Source: Devosia sp. A8/3-2 (lineage in GTDB: Bacteria; Pseudomonadota; Alphaproteobacteria; Rhizobiales; Devosiaceae). Taken from it: a DNA stretch of 64,000 nt. Of the stretch, positions 1 through 10,460 are shown in pieces (position 1 is the first letter of the stretch; every line of letters begins with the position of its first letter). A program made the position numbers and the translations under genes. Under the pieces are notes generated by a model. It ran no database searches. It was not told the DNA's origin and saw nothing but the letters and a program-made list of their open reading frames with translations. Where the stretch lies: NCBI GenBank assembly GCA_025452255.1, contig CP104974.1:558001-622000 (forward strand), given 5' to 3'.

Positions 1-515
1 TACCGCTATGGCCATTGGAAGGGTCAGCGCGTTCCAGAAGGATACTGGATTGATGCCGGTCGTGCGGGCGAGATAGAGGGTCAGCGCGGTGCCGTGAGTA
101 ACCAGCGCGACATTGCCGCGGCTTTGCTCCGCGCTGCGCTCTACGGCTGCCGAGAAGCGCGAGAAGACCCGGTCGGCTGTCTCTTCGCCAAAGGCCAGTT
201 CACCGGGTTGAGCGAAGAACCGGGCAATGCCCGCCTCGAATTCGGGCCTTGGCAGATAGCCGACATTGGCCCGTTCATGCTCGTGCAGGTCGCTGTCCAG
301 CTCCAGCGGTAGTTTCAGGGCGAGGCGATCGCCTCGGCTGTTTGGCGGTCCTTTGGCTCATCGCTGGAGATGACAGCGCCGATGCCATGACCAACCAGCC
401 GGTCGGCAAGCGACGTCGCCGCTGCATGGCCTTCTGCACTGAGCACCCAATCACGGGCCGGCAGTGCCGGATCGATCAGCGGTGCGCTGTGTCGGATGAA
501 GATCAGCTTGGCCAT
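1..515 (-). CDS. histidine phosphatase family protein (partial, frameshifted)
   Basis: Phosphoglycerate-mutase/SixA-like histidine phosphatase, which hydrolyses phosphoesters through a phospho-histidine intermediate; the substrate cannot be told. The N-terminus [12 protein letters not shown] carries the RH signature. The reading frame breaks near 315 (probably a lost g), and the next frame continues through [12 protein letters not shown] and the second catalytic motif THGTAL (about 75-110) until the sequence runs off the left edge, so the C-terminus is missing. The start ATG at 515 is the first codon of the conserved core. It lies downstream of infB on the same strand, where rbfA and truB usually sit in relatives. 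Confidence 0.8.
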
Positions 516-588
516 GGTGCCACCCTAAATGACAAAGGGCACGGTTTGCACCGCGCCCTTTGCAAAAATCGTGTCTGCCAATCGAGGC

Positions 589-3431
589 CTACAGCGTCCG
601 CTGTACCGTCTCGACGCGGAAGCATTCGATGACGTCGCCAGCGCATGTCTTCGTAGTTTTCGAAGGCCATGCCGCATTCTCGGCCGGTCTGGACTTCCTT
701 GACTTCGTCCTTGAAGCGCTTGAGCGTCTTGAGCTTGCCTTCGTGGATAACGACGTTGTCGTGGATAAGACGCACGCCGGCGCCGCGTTCCACGATACCC
801 TCGGTAATCCGGCAACCGGCAACCTTGCCGACCTTGGTGATCGAGAAGACTTCCAGAATTTCGGCATTGCCGATGAAGGTTTCGCGCCGCTCGGGCTTGA
901 GCAGACCGCTCATCGCCGCCTTCACGTCATCCACGAGATCGTAGATGATGTTGTAATAGCGGATTTCGATGCCGTCGCGGGTGGCCGAGTCGGTGGCCTG
1001 CTTGTTGGCGCGCACGTTGAAGCCGATGACGATGGCGTTCGAAGCCGAAGCCGAGGTCACGTCGGATTCGGTGATGCCACCCACGCCGCTCATCAGGATC
1101 TGCGCCGACACTTCATCGGTCGAGAGCTTGTTGAGCGAAGCCACGATCGCTTCTGACCGAACCCTGCACGTCGCCCTTGATGATCAGCGGGAACTTGGAG
1201 ATGCCGGCGATCTTGAGCTGATTCATCATCTGCTCAAGGCTCGTCGCACCGCCGCCGGCCGTCTTTTCACGGATGGCGCGCTGACGATATTCGGTGACTT
1301 CTGCGGGCACGCGCTTCGGTCTCGACCACCGAGAAGCGGTCGCCCGCGCTCGGCACGCCGGTAAAGCCCAGCACTTCCACCGGAATGGAGGGGCCGGCTT
1401 CCTTGACCTGCTCGCCCTTGTCGTTGATCAGGGCGCGTACACGGGCAAACTCGGTGCCGGCGACGAGAATATCGCCGATAGCCAGAGTGCCGCGCTGCAC
1501 GAGGACGGTCGCAACCGCACCGCGACCGCGATCGAGCTTGGCTTCGATGACCAGACCTTCGGCACGGCCATCACGGGCCACACGCAGTTCGAGCACTTCA
1601 GCCTGCAGCAGGATGGTTTCGAGCAGCTTGTCCAGACCCGCCCGGGTCTTGGCTGACACTTCCACGTCCAGCACGTCGCCGCCCATGGATTCCACGAACA
1701 CTTCGTGCTGCAGCAGCTCGGTGCGAACGCGGGTCGGATTGGCTTCGGGCTTATCCATCTTGTTGATGGCCACGATGATCGGAACCCCGGCCGCCTTGGC
1801 GTGCTTGATGGATTCGATGGTCTGGGGCATCACGCCGTCATCGGCCGCCACGACCAGAACCGCGATATCGGTCGCCTGAGCGCCGCGAGCACGCATGGCG
1901 GTGAACGCCTCGTGGCCCGGGGTATCGAGGAAGGTGATCTTGTTCCCGTTCTTTTCGACTCGGTAAGCGCCGATATGCTGGGTAATGCCACCGGCCTCGC
2001 CCGACACAACATTGGCTTCGCGGATCGCGTCGAGCAGGGAGGTCTTGCCGTGGTCGACGTGACCCATAATGGTCACGACCGGCGCACGATCGGTCAAATC
2101 CTCGGCCTTGTCGTCGGCGGGGATGTCATAGAGGCCTTCTTCCACGTCCGCATCGGAAACGCGCTTGACCGTATGGCCCAGCTCGGCCGCGATCAGCTCG
2201 GCGGTGTCGGCGTCGATGACGTCGTTAATGGTGGCCATGGTGCCCTGCGCCATCAGCATCTTGATGACGGTGACAGAGCGTTCGGCCATGCGGTTCGCCA
2301 GTTCGGCGACCGTGATGGCCTCCGGAATGATGACTTCACGCATGAGCTTGGGCGCAGCCTGTTGGTTGCGGCCCATCTTCTTGTCGCGACGGCGGCGCAT
2401 GGCGGCCGTGGACGGACCCTTGTCGCGATCGCTCTCGGTGCCGGCATTGGTCACCGTCAGGCGGCCACGGGCATTGGCATCTTCGCCAACGCGACGGGTC
2501 GGCCGTTCTGGCGCAGCGCGAGGCGCGGCGGGCATTTTCTAATTCGGCTTCCGTGGTCGGACGCGCAGAAGGCGAACCGCTACGGACCTTGCGGCCGTCT
2601 GCTTCGTTGGGGCCGGCAGGCGGCACATTGCCGATCGGGGCCATGCCAGCACCAGCCGGACGGCGTTCACCGGCCGGGCGGGTGGCAGTGCCCGAAGGAC
2701 GCGCGCGGGGGCACCCGGACGGGCACCGGCGGCACCGGGACGAGATCAGCGCATTGGCGCCGCGTTCGCTTTCAGGGCGGGTATTGCTGGGGCGCTCGAC
2801 ACGCGGCGGACGCGGCGGCTGACCGGGCCGACCGGCCACGACACGCACGCTGGACGGGCCGGCATTGCGCTGCGAGGCCGGAGGCACCGGCTCGGCGGCT
2901 TCTGCTGAAGCCTGCGGAGCGGCGGCCTGTTCGGGCTGCGATTCTGCCACTGGGGCAGGGGTCGGAGTTTCGAGCGTACCTGTCTCAGTTTCGACAGCTG
3001 GCGGCGCTCTTCTTCCGGCGGGCAGCTTCTTCGCGAACCCGGCGGCGGCGCGCATCGTCTTCGATACGGCGGGCCTCTTCGGCCACAAAGCGCTCACGAT
3101 CCTCGGCTCGGCGGGCGCCGGCTAGCGCCAGCGCTTGGCGCCGTGCTTCGGCTTCCGCCGCGCTCAGGCCAAGCGGCGCACGCTGCTGGGCGGCCGGGCG
3201 GCTCTGCTGTGGGCGCTGACCCTGCGATGGGACAGACGATTGCGGGCGCTGCGGCGCGCCTGTCGGAGCACCGGGCGTGGGTACGCGGCGGGTGCGCTTT
3301 TCGACGACCACTGTGCTGCGCGACGGTGCACGCGACATGCCGGGGCGATTGCCCGAGCCCGGGCCGCCCTTGAGTGTCAGCGTCTTCTTGGCGCTAGTGT
3401 CGTCCGTGCGCTTGTCGTCGTTATCAGCCAT
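589..3431 (-). CDS. infB: translation initiation factor IF-2 (multiple frameshifts)
   Basis: GTPase that places initiator tRNA on the 30S subunit and promotes 70S joining. In order: an N-terminal alpha-specific region ([11 protein letters not shown]...), an Arg/Pro/Ala-rich linker, the IF2_N motif around 2280 ([12 protein letters not shown]), G1 [11 protein letters not shown]3 DTPGHEAF, G4 NKMDKP, then domains II-IV ending in [12 protein letters not shown]. The frame is broken near 645 (2-base loss in a GC repeat), 1154 and 1302 (extra T inside CpG), about 2510 (lost C) and about 3020; the linker may hold more. The ATG at 3431 follows GAGACGCGAGAAG; the TTG at 3449 is less likely. Last gene of the rimP-nusA-ylxR-infB run. 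It is essential, so the breaks are almost certainly sequence errors. Confidence 0.93.
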
Positions 3432-3445
3432 ACTTCTCGCGTCTC

Positions 3446-4126
3446 TCAAACTTGTCCGTTCGGCAAAAGGTCACCGTCAACCGCATGGCGGCCGGTGCCT
3501 TCATCCGTCGGTTTGGCGGTATAAAGGGCCAGTCTTCGGGCCTTTTCTACCGCCGCTTGGGCTGCCGCCCCTCTCGTTAGGGCAGCATGTATCACATTTT
3601 CAAGCCCAAGTGCCAAACCCAATTGCTCAGAACTGAGCAATTCTGAAATGGGGCACTTCGAAGCCCGAAATTCCCTCCTCGTGGGCCGCATGATGCAGGG
3701 CCTTCCACGGGCCCACCATCTTGCTGCGCCCATCGGCGGAGGCATCGGTCGCAGTGATCAGCGCGATCAGCTTGCCCGTATCGAGCAAACCACGCACCTT
3801 CATCGCGCCACTGATGAATTGCCCGGCCTTTTGGCCATGCTGAGCGCGCCAAGATAGCGCTGCACCAGCCGCAATTCCGTCAACCCGGCAAGATCCTCTG
3901 GCAACACGACCTCGGTCTTGAGGCTGCGTGCGAAGACCTTCTTCTTGACCGCCTCGGCCACCGCATCGCGGCTGAGGCTGATCCATACGCCCCGACCTTC
4001 GGCTTTCGCCTCGGTATCGGGCACCAGCACCCCATCAGGGCCGAGCACGAAGCGGATCAATTCCGCTACCGGCTTTTCGGCCCCGGTGAGGGCGCACATA
4101 CGGCTCGTTTCCTCGCGCTGGGCCAT
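3446..4126 (-). CDS. ylxR: YlxR-L7Ae fusion RNA-binding protein (frameshifted)
   Basis: Two RNA-binding modules in one chain of about 225 residues. Residues 1-90 are the YlxR/DUF448 fold (RMCALTGAEKP, LIRFV, GRGVWIS). The second half is an L7Ae/L30e-like domain (AGQFISGAMKV, KLIALITATDAS, SSEQLGLALG, ENVIHAAL). Many bacteria have only YlxR here; the fused form is typical of Alphaproteobacteria. The frame breaks near 3836 (A-run shortened) and at 3644 (extra T in CpG, so TTCGAA reads TTCAGAA on the coding strand). It sits 23 bases after nusA and 14 before infB, so it should be cotranscribed and act in rRNA or ribosome assembly; the exact role is unknown. Confidence 0.87.
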
Positions 4127-4149
4127 CTTGCCCTCCCGCTCAGAACCGA

Positions 4150-5748
4150 TCAGGCCGAAGCCTCTTCGGTGAATTCACCATCGTCGGCAACCGGCAGGTC
4201 CTCGGCATTGATCCAGCCGGCCTTGATACGGGCCTGCAGGATCATGTCCTCGGCTTCCTCGCGTGACACGGGGAAATCCTTGAAAGTGCCTTCGAAGCGC
4301 TTGGTCTCGCCGTCCTTGCGCTCGGACCAGCCCACCAGATCGTCGGCGGCGCAACCGGCGAAATCTTCCACCGACTTGACGCCATCCTTGCCCAAGGCAA
4401 CCAGCATGGCCGCATTGAGCCCGGCAATCTCGTACAGCTCGTCTTCGACACCAAGCGCGACGCGCTCTTCGTCATGAGCGCGGTCGATTGCGGCCAGATA
4501 TTCGACGGCGCGGTTCTGGATTTCGCCAGCCGTTTCTTCGTCGAAGCCTTCGATCGTGGCGATTTCATTGGGTTCGATATAGGCCAGTTCCTCGACCGAG
4601 GAGAAGCCTTCCGAAGCCAATAGCTGGGCAACCATCTCGTCCACGTCAAGGGCATTCATGAACAAGGTCGAGCGTTCGGTGAATTCCTTCTGGCGGCGTT
4701 CGCTCTCTTCCTGCTCGGTCAGAATGTCGATATCCCAGCCGATCAACTGCGAAGCAAGGCGCACATTCTGGCCGCGGCGGCCGATGGCGAGCGACAGTTG
4801 CTCGTCCGGTACCACAACTTCGATGCGCTCGGCCTGCTCGTCCAGCACCACTTTGGCCACATCGGCCGGCTGCAATGCGGAAACGACCAGATCGGCAATG
4901 GTGTCGGTCCGAGGGATGATGTCGATCTTTTCGCCACGGAGTTCGGCGACCACGGCCTGAACGCGCGAGCCGCGCATACCAACGCAAGCGCCGACCGGAT
5001 CGATCGAGCTATCCGAGGAGGTCACGGCAATCTTGGCGCGGCTGCCCGGATCGCGGGCGATCAGAGCGGATGGTGATCACGCCATCATAGATTTCGGGCA
5101 CTTCCTGCATGAAGAGCTTGGCCATGAATTGCGGATGGGTGCGGCTCAGGAAAATCTGCGGCCCACGCTGTTCGCGGCGCACGTCATAGACATAGGCACG
5201 CACGCGATCGCCATAGCGGAACATTTCGCGCGGGATCAGCTCGTCGCGGCGGATAATGGCTTCGCCACGGCCCAGATCGACGATGACATTGCCATATTCG
5301 ACGCGCTTGACCGAGCCGTTGACGATTTCGCCAATGCGGCCGAAATATTCTTCATACATACGGTCACGCTCGGCATCGCGCACCTTCTGCACGATGACCT
5401 GCTTGGCCGACTGGGCGGCGATGCGGCCGAATTCCATCGGCGGCAGCGGTTCGGTCAGGAAATCCCCGACCTTGGCTTCCGGCGACTTGACTCGGGCGGT
5501 CTTGAGATCCACCGGCGGCTGGTTTCCTCGACACGGTCGACAATTTCGAGCAGGCGCCACATGCGGGTTTCGCCTGAACGCGGATTGATTTCGACCTTGA
5601 TCTCGGTTTCGGCGCCATAGCGACCCTTGGCGGCCTTTTCCATGGCGTCCTGCATCGCCTCGATCACAACCATGCGGTCGATCGACTTTTCACGGGCAAC
5701 GGCATCTGCGATCTGCAAAAGCTCGAGGCGGTTCGCGCTGACTGCCAT
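4150..5748 (-). CDS. nusA: transcription termination/antitermination factor NusA (frameshifted)
   Basis: RNA-polymerase-associated factor governing pausing, termination and antitermination. The NusA N-domain starts [18 protein letters not shown]; an S1 domain follows ([27 protein letters not shown]), then KH domains ([26 protein letters not shown]) and a C-terminal acidic/helix-hairpin-helix part ending [11 protein letters not shown]. The frame breaks near 5525 (A-run shortened; [11 protein letters not shown] if restored) and at 5063 (extra A in Cp[17 protein letters not shown] if corrected). The ATG at 5748 abuts the rimP stop, as usual for this operon. Essential in relatives, so the breaks are probably artefacts. 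Confidence 0.94.
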
Positions 5749-6371
5749 TTAATGTGTCTCCTTGGAGATATCTTCGTCGTCATTGGCGGCGATTTCGACC
5801 GTTTCAGTCTCGTCGTCGTCGATCGGGTGGAGTTCTCGGTCGAGCCGCGCCTTTTCCATGAGGGCGTCGGTCATCACCAATTTGGCGTCGGCCGGGGTGG
5901 TAAAGAGCAGGCGATGGTCGGGATTGGTCCCGGCCGGGGCGTCGGGCACGGTGATGGTCAATGCCTCCTCGTCCGTCGCCTTGATGACACCGCGATAACG
6001 CTTGCGGCCATTGATCATGTCGGAAAGCTCGATCTTGGCCTCGTGCCCGATATGGGCTTCGAAGTCACGACAGCGCACCAGCGGCCGGTCGATACCGGGC
6101 GAGCTAACCTCCAGATGATATTCGCGCTCGATCGGGTCTTCCACGTCGAGCACGGGGACAGGTCCTTGCTCAGCGCCTCACAGTCCATGATGGTGAAACG
6201 AGCATGCTCGTCCTCCGCCATGATCTGCAGCGTGCAGCCATTCTCCTGAGTCACCTTGATACGCACCAGCGAGAAGCCGAGATCGTTGGCGACTGGCTCG
6301 ACAATCCAGGCGATCCGGGCTTCCGTGCCCGTCTCCTTGATGTAGCGTTTCTCTGTAAGATCGAAACCCAT
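5749..6371 (-). CDS. rimP: ribosome maturation factor RimP (one frameshift)
   Basis: Cytoplasmic factor needed for 30S maturation. About 207 residues with the RimP hallmarks ITQENG-like KVTQENGCTL, DCEALSKDLS, VLDVEDPIEREYHLEVSSPG, IDRPL and INGRKRYRGVI, plus an acidic tail (DDDETETVEIAANDDED) common in Alphaproteobacteria. One break near 6155 is a shortened C-run (SPVLDV restored by one C). The ATG at 6371 is preceded by GAAGGGA. First gene of the rimP-nusA-ylxR-infB operon. Confidence 0.93.
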
Positions 6372-6379
6372 GGGTCCCT

Positions 6380-6420
6380 TCGGATAATAAAAAGAGCAGG
6401 GCCGGGCGGCTCCCACTCTG
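6380..6420 (-). terminator. possible terminator between flavin reductase and rimP
   Basis: On the minus strand an imperfect hairpin (AGAG-tg-GGG ... CCC-tg-CTCT) is followed by TTTTTATT just before the rimP ribosome-binding site. It could end transcription of the upstream reductase gene or attenuate the rimP operon. The pairing is imperfect. Confidence 0.35.
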
Positions 6421-6490
6421 CAAACTGCCAGAGATGTTGTTCGCCTATATAGCGCCGTTGGCGCCATACCGCAAGGGTGCTGCGGTCCCC

Positions 6491-7155
6491 CTATTGCTCC
6501 CGGGTGACGCTGCCGACATCAGCACCCAGCGCCTGCAGCGTCTGACGCAACTCACTCACCATGGCATCGGGGCCACAGAGATAAAAGCGCCCGCTGAAAT
6601 CGCGGACATGGCGAATGAGGAAATCGGCATCGATCCGCTCCTGCAACAGCGCGGACTTGGGATCGGCAGTGACGGTCCACAGCGTTTCGAGCCCCGCCAT
6701 GGCCTCGAACTCCTCGCGCAGGATGATGTCTCTCTCGGCTCGGTTGGAGACGATCAGCCGATTGCCGGCAAGCCCGCCCTTGGCATTGAGGTGGCGCAGG
6801 ATGGCGATGAAGGGGGTCACTCCGGCGCCGCCGGCGATAAAGGTGCCCACTCCTCTATATTGGATCGTGCCCCACACGTCGCGCAGCAGGAGCCGGTCAC
6901 CCGCTTCGAGCCGCCACAGCGCATCGGTCACCCCCGGATGGTCGCGATAACTCTTGATGGTAAACTCGGGACTGTCGTCATCCTGTAGTGAAGTGAAGGT
7001 AAATGGCCGCTTCTCGTCGCGCCAATTATCCTTGTCGATGGATACTTCGGTGGCTTGACCGGGGCCAAAGTGAAAATTTTTGGTTTTTCGACGCGATAAT
7101 GACGCACGTTGTGAGTGACCATTTCGGTCTTCAAAATCACGACGCTGATGGGCAT
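6491..7155 (-). CDS. FAD/NAD(P)-binding ferredoxin/flavodoxin reductase-like oxidoreductase (one frameshift)
   Basis: A ferredoxin-NADP reductase-type enzyme of about 221 residues. It begins MPISVVILKTEMVTHNVRHYRV, has the flavin-binding RPFTFTSL, a nucleotide-binding GGAGVTPFIAILR and the C-terminal FYLCGPDAMV. There is no 2Fe-2S domain, so electrons must pass to a separate carrier or acceptor; the physiological partner is unknown. One break near 7075 is a homopolymer loss (KPKNFHFGPGQATEVSID if corrected). AAAAGGAG lies before the ATG at 7155. It stands alone between rimP and a small exported-protein gene on the opposite strand. Confidence 0.8.
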
Positions 7156-7413
7156 TTCCGGCTCCTTTTGAGGTTAAGCCGCACCCTTCAAATTGGTTCC
7201 AAACCACCGCAAACCCCCGCCATTGCTGATCGTGTCGTGGGCGAAACATGGTGGCGTAGAGGAAACCTAGTTACACCGGAAGCGCTTGATTTCCTTAGTA
7301 AAACCCTCTGAACGAGTTTTCGAATTTCAAGGGGCAAGCGCACAAATTTGAGACCTTGTCGTTCCCCGACATTGGTCCCATTTCCGAGGTGTTCAAACGA
7401 AAGGAACACCAAA

Positions 7414-7701
7414 ATGATCAAGAACACAATGCTTGCCACGGTTGCCGCTACTGGCCTCGTTGGCGTGGCTCTTCCTGCTTATGCCAGCGATTCTGCTGAC
7501 CAGCTCGTTCGCCTCGCACACCAATGGCGGCTACAGCACTAGGATGCCCGAGTCGATGTTGCCAAGCTGCGCGAAAAGGGCATCAATGCCGTCTCTGCTG
7601 AAGACTGGAATGGTTATGTGCGTGCCTTCGTCGCCGACGAAACCGGCAAGCAGACCATGAAGCTCTTCGACTGCGACACTCCGGCACCGGTTAACCTGTA
7701 A
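7414..7701 (+). CDS. small exported protein, function unknown (frameshifted)
   Basis: I do not recognise a family. The ATG at 7414 follows AAAGGA. It opens a Sec-type signal peptide (MIKNTMLATVAATGLVGVAL) ending PAYA-S, so cleavage probably follows residue 24. The first frame stops at 7542. A second frame entered near 7545 reads DARVDVAKLREKGINAVSAEDW ... FDCDTPAPVNL to a TAA at 7699, which looks like a natural continuation (soluble, about 70 mature residues, one Cys). At least two indels near 7515 and 7547 are needed to join them. It may alternatively be a decayed gene. Confidence 0.6.
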
Positions 7702-7756
7702 CCGTGCCGGTTCTGCTCCGAGCGCCGCCGGATTGCCGGCGACGCCTGGATAACTC

Positions 7757-8144
7757 TCAGCTGCTGGAGATCAGCCTTATGGCTGGATCACCGGCGGCCG
7801 AGTCGAAACGAAGGCGGGCCGCCTCCACCGCCACGCGGTTGCGGGCGGCAAACTGGCGCCAGCCATCGGCCAGCTCCAGCAATTCGCGGCCCAGAGCGGT
7901 CAATTCATAATCGACCCGCGGCGGAATGGTGGGAAAGATGGTGCGCGAGACAGAAACCGTCGCGCTCCAGTTCACGCAAGGTAATAGTCAGCGTCTTCTG
8001 CGATATCTCGCCAATACTGCGCCGCAATTCGCTGAAGCGCCGTGTTTCGCTGCGCAATTGCATGACCACGACCGGGGTCCATTTGCCCGGCTTGACCACG
8101 AGGCGATCGTGACCGGCTCCATGGCTGGCAGATAATGCTGACAT
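7757..8144 (-). CDS. HxlR-family winged-helix transcriptional regulator (one frameshift)
   Basis: Small DNA-binding regulator of about 128 residues. The HxlR signature is clear: GKWTPVVVMQLRSETRRFSEL, then EISQKTLTITLRELERDGF, and after the break VSRTIFPTIPPRVDYELTALG. The break at 7952 is an extra A inside a CpG (GACGAAA reads GACAGAAA). A start at 8144 is used; the N-terminus lacks the Cys common in HxlR proteins, so redox sensing by that residue is unlikely. HxlR regulators often control nearby oxidoreductase genes; the flavin reductase 600 bases away is a possible target, by inference only. Confidence 0.8.
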
Positions 8145-8276
8145 GACGAAACCTCGATGACGCTGGCGGAGCTTCGCATATGGGGCTGAATCCGGCCGGT
8201 TCTAGGCCAGTGTTCGATTAAACTTTGACATGGCAGCTATTCAGCCTGTTCGCTTGCAGCGAACGATGCCTTGGTC

Positions 8277-8980
8277 TCAGCGCCGCGGAAAGCTGAAATA
8301 AAAGCTCACCATGCGCCCCTCGCGCCGGGCCTTTTGCTCATAACGCGTCGCCTGCCACCCCTCGTAAGGCGCGTGCCAGCCGCCCGGCTGTTCCGGCAGG
8401 AAGGTGAAATCGGGCGAGCGCACGATATGGGCCAGCGTCCAGTTGGCGTAATCCTCAATATCAGTGGCAAAGTGAAACAAGCCGCTCGGCCGGATCACCC
8501 GCGCCAGCTCTTTGAGCGTGGTCGGCGAGACAAAGCGCCGCTTGTGGTGACGCGTCTTGGGCCGAGGATCGGGATAGAGCAGGTAAATTTCGTCGATCGA
8601 AGCGTCGGGCAATTCCACCAGCAGCTTGAGCGCATCGTCGGTGAAGAGGCGGATATTGGCCAAGTTCTCTGCGGCAATGGTTTGTACCATCTTGCCGATG
8701 CCGCCGGTAAACACCTCGCAGCCGATATAGCCGGTCTGGTTATGGCGCGCGGCTTCAAGCGCCAGATGCTCGCCCCCGCCATAGCCGATCTCGATGATAA
8801 GTTTTTCCGCCTCGGGGAAGAGGCTCCTTGGGTCGAGCTTGCCGTCCAGCTTGATTTCAAGTTCGGGCAGGGTGGCGTCAAATACGGCCTGCTGGCCGCC
8901 ATGCAGCTTCTTGCCGGAGCGGCGGCCAAAAAGGCCCGCGGTTCACCCGAACGGGTTTTTGGAAGCTGATGGTCGGTCAT
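8277..8980 (-). CDS. trmB: tRNA (guanine-N7-)-methyltransferase (one frameshift)
   Basis: SAM-dependent enzyme making m7G46 in the tRNA variable loop. It starts MTDHQLPKTRSGEPRAF; the SAM-binding region EIGYGGGEHLALEA, the YLLYPDPRPKTRHHKRRF motif and the C-terminal SFYFSFPRR are present. One break near 8955 is a shortened T-run (RAFFGRRSGKKLHGGQQA if corrected). It is the next gene after metK on the same strand, but a terminator-like hairpin lies between them, so it may need its own promoter. Confidence 0.93.
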
Positions 8981-8992
8981 TGCGGCTACTGT

Positions 8993-9034
8993 CAAAGAAA
9001 ACAGGGCTCCCCGCTTTGGCGGGAATAACCCTGT
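8993..9034 (-). terminator. rho-independent terminator downstream of metK
   Basis: On the minus strand ACAGGG-ttatt-CCCGC-caaa-GCGGG-gag-CCCTGT forms a two-part stem followed by TTTTCTTT, 30 bases after the metK stop. Confidence 0.75.
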
Positions 9035-9063
9035 CGTTAGCACAAGCCAATATTGGCTGGAGA

Positions 9064-10316
9064 TTATTTCACTGCTGCCCTTAGCGCGCCGACGAGGTCG
9101 GTTTTTTCCCGGGAGAAACTGCCGTCGTGGCCGGCCTTGCGGCCGAAATGGCCATAGGCCGAGGTCTTGGCATAGATGGGCTTGTTGAGGTCGAGATGGG
9201 TGCGAATGCCGCGCGGGGTCAGATCCATGACCTTGGCCAGCGCCAGTTCCACCACCGCCTCGTCCACCTTGCCGGTGCCATGCAGGTCGACATAGATCGA
9301 GAGCGGTTGCGCCACGCCAATGGCATAGCTGAGCTGGATCGTGGCGCGATCGGCAATGCCGGCGGCAACCACATTCTTGGCCAGATAGCGTGCCGCATAG
9401 GCCGCCGAGCGGTCAACCTTGGTCGGATCCTTGCCCGAAAAGGCGCCACCGCCATGGGGGCCGCACCGCCATAGGTATCGACGATGATCTTGCGGCCGGT
9501 AAGGCCCGCATCGCCATCGGGACCACCAACGACGAATTTGCCGGTGGGATTGACGTGCCACACGGTAGCGTCATCGATCCAGCCATCAGGCAGGGCCCGG
9601 CGGATATAGGGCTCGACAATGACGCGGACGTCGGCCGAAGTCAGGCTTTCGTCCAGTGCTGGGTCGACAGCACGATCTGGGTCACGCCCACCGGCTTGCC
9701 ATCGACATAGCGCACCGTGACCTGGCTCTTGGCATCGGGCCCGAGCTTGCCGGCCGGGCCATGATTGGCCTTGCGCGCCGTGGTCAGGGTTTCGAGAATC
9801 TTGTGCGCATAATAGATCGGGGCAGGGAGCAGTTCGGGGTCTCGCGGCTGGCATAGCCGAACATGATGCCCTGATCGCCCGCACCCACATCCTTGTTACC
9901 CGCTTCATCGACGCCCTGCGCAATATCGGCCGATTGGCCATGCAGCAGCACGTCGATCTTGGCGGTTTTCCAGTGGAAACCGGATTGCTCATAGCCGATA
10001 GCGCGGATCGCCTTACGGGCGGTGGACTTGAACTTGGACGGGTTCACCACCGGATTGCCAGCGGCGTCCTTGAGGATAGTGCCGTCCTTGCCCTTTTGAG
10101 CAGGGTTTCGGGCACGCGCACTTCACCGGCGATGATGACGCGATTGGTGGTGGCCAGCGTTTCGCAGGCGATACGGACTCGGGAGGGGTCCATGCCGGCC
10201 TTCTTGGCCTCGCGGAACACCAGATCAACGATTTCGTCGGAGATGCGGTCGCAGACCTTGTCGGGATGGCCTTCGGACACCGATTCCGAAGTGAAGAGAT
10301 AAGACGAGCGCGCCAC
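9064..10316 (-). CDS. metK: S-adenosylmethionine synthetase (four frameshifts)
   Basis: Makes SAM from methionine and ATP. Landmarks in order: [18 protein letters not shown] (ATP-binding His), [84 protein letters not shown], and C-terminus [14 protein letters not shown]. Frames break near 10095 (A-run), 9840 (C-run), 9657 (CACCTGG reads CACTGG) and 9465 (C-run); all corrections restore the family sequence. The start is taken as GTG at 10316 (VARSSYLFT) after GAGGA; no ATG is suitably placed. An essential enzyme, so the breaks are artefacts. Neighbours lnt and trmB are typical for the order. Confidence 0.93.
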
Positions 10317-10460
10317 ACTATCCTCAGAATCTGTCGAAAACTGCCAAAAATGAGCTATTCGAGCCGGTTTTTGACACTTGGACGACGCGCGGTCAAGCGG
10401 ATATAAAGAAAGCTTGATATGTCTGAGCCATTGCAAGCGGAATGGTTTGGCGCGCCCTGC

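Noticed and set aside
1705..3219. 504-codon plus-strand open frame
   Set aside because: It is antisense to infB, has low-complexity Arg/Ala-rich translation and no family motifs; an artefact of high GC.
10317..10440. SAM riboswitch upstream of metK
   Set aside because: The short AT-rich gap shows no SAM-II or SAM-I-like conserved core that I can recognise.
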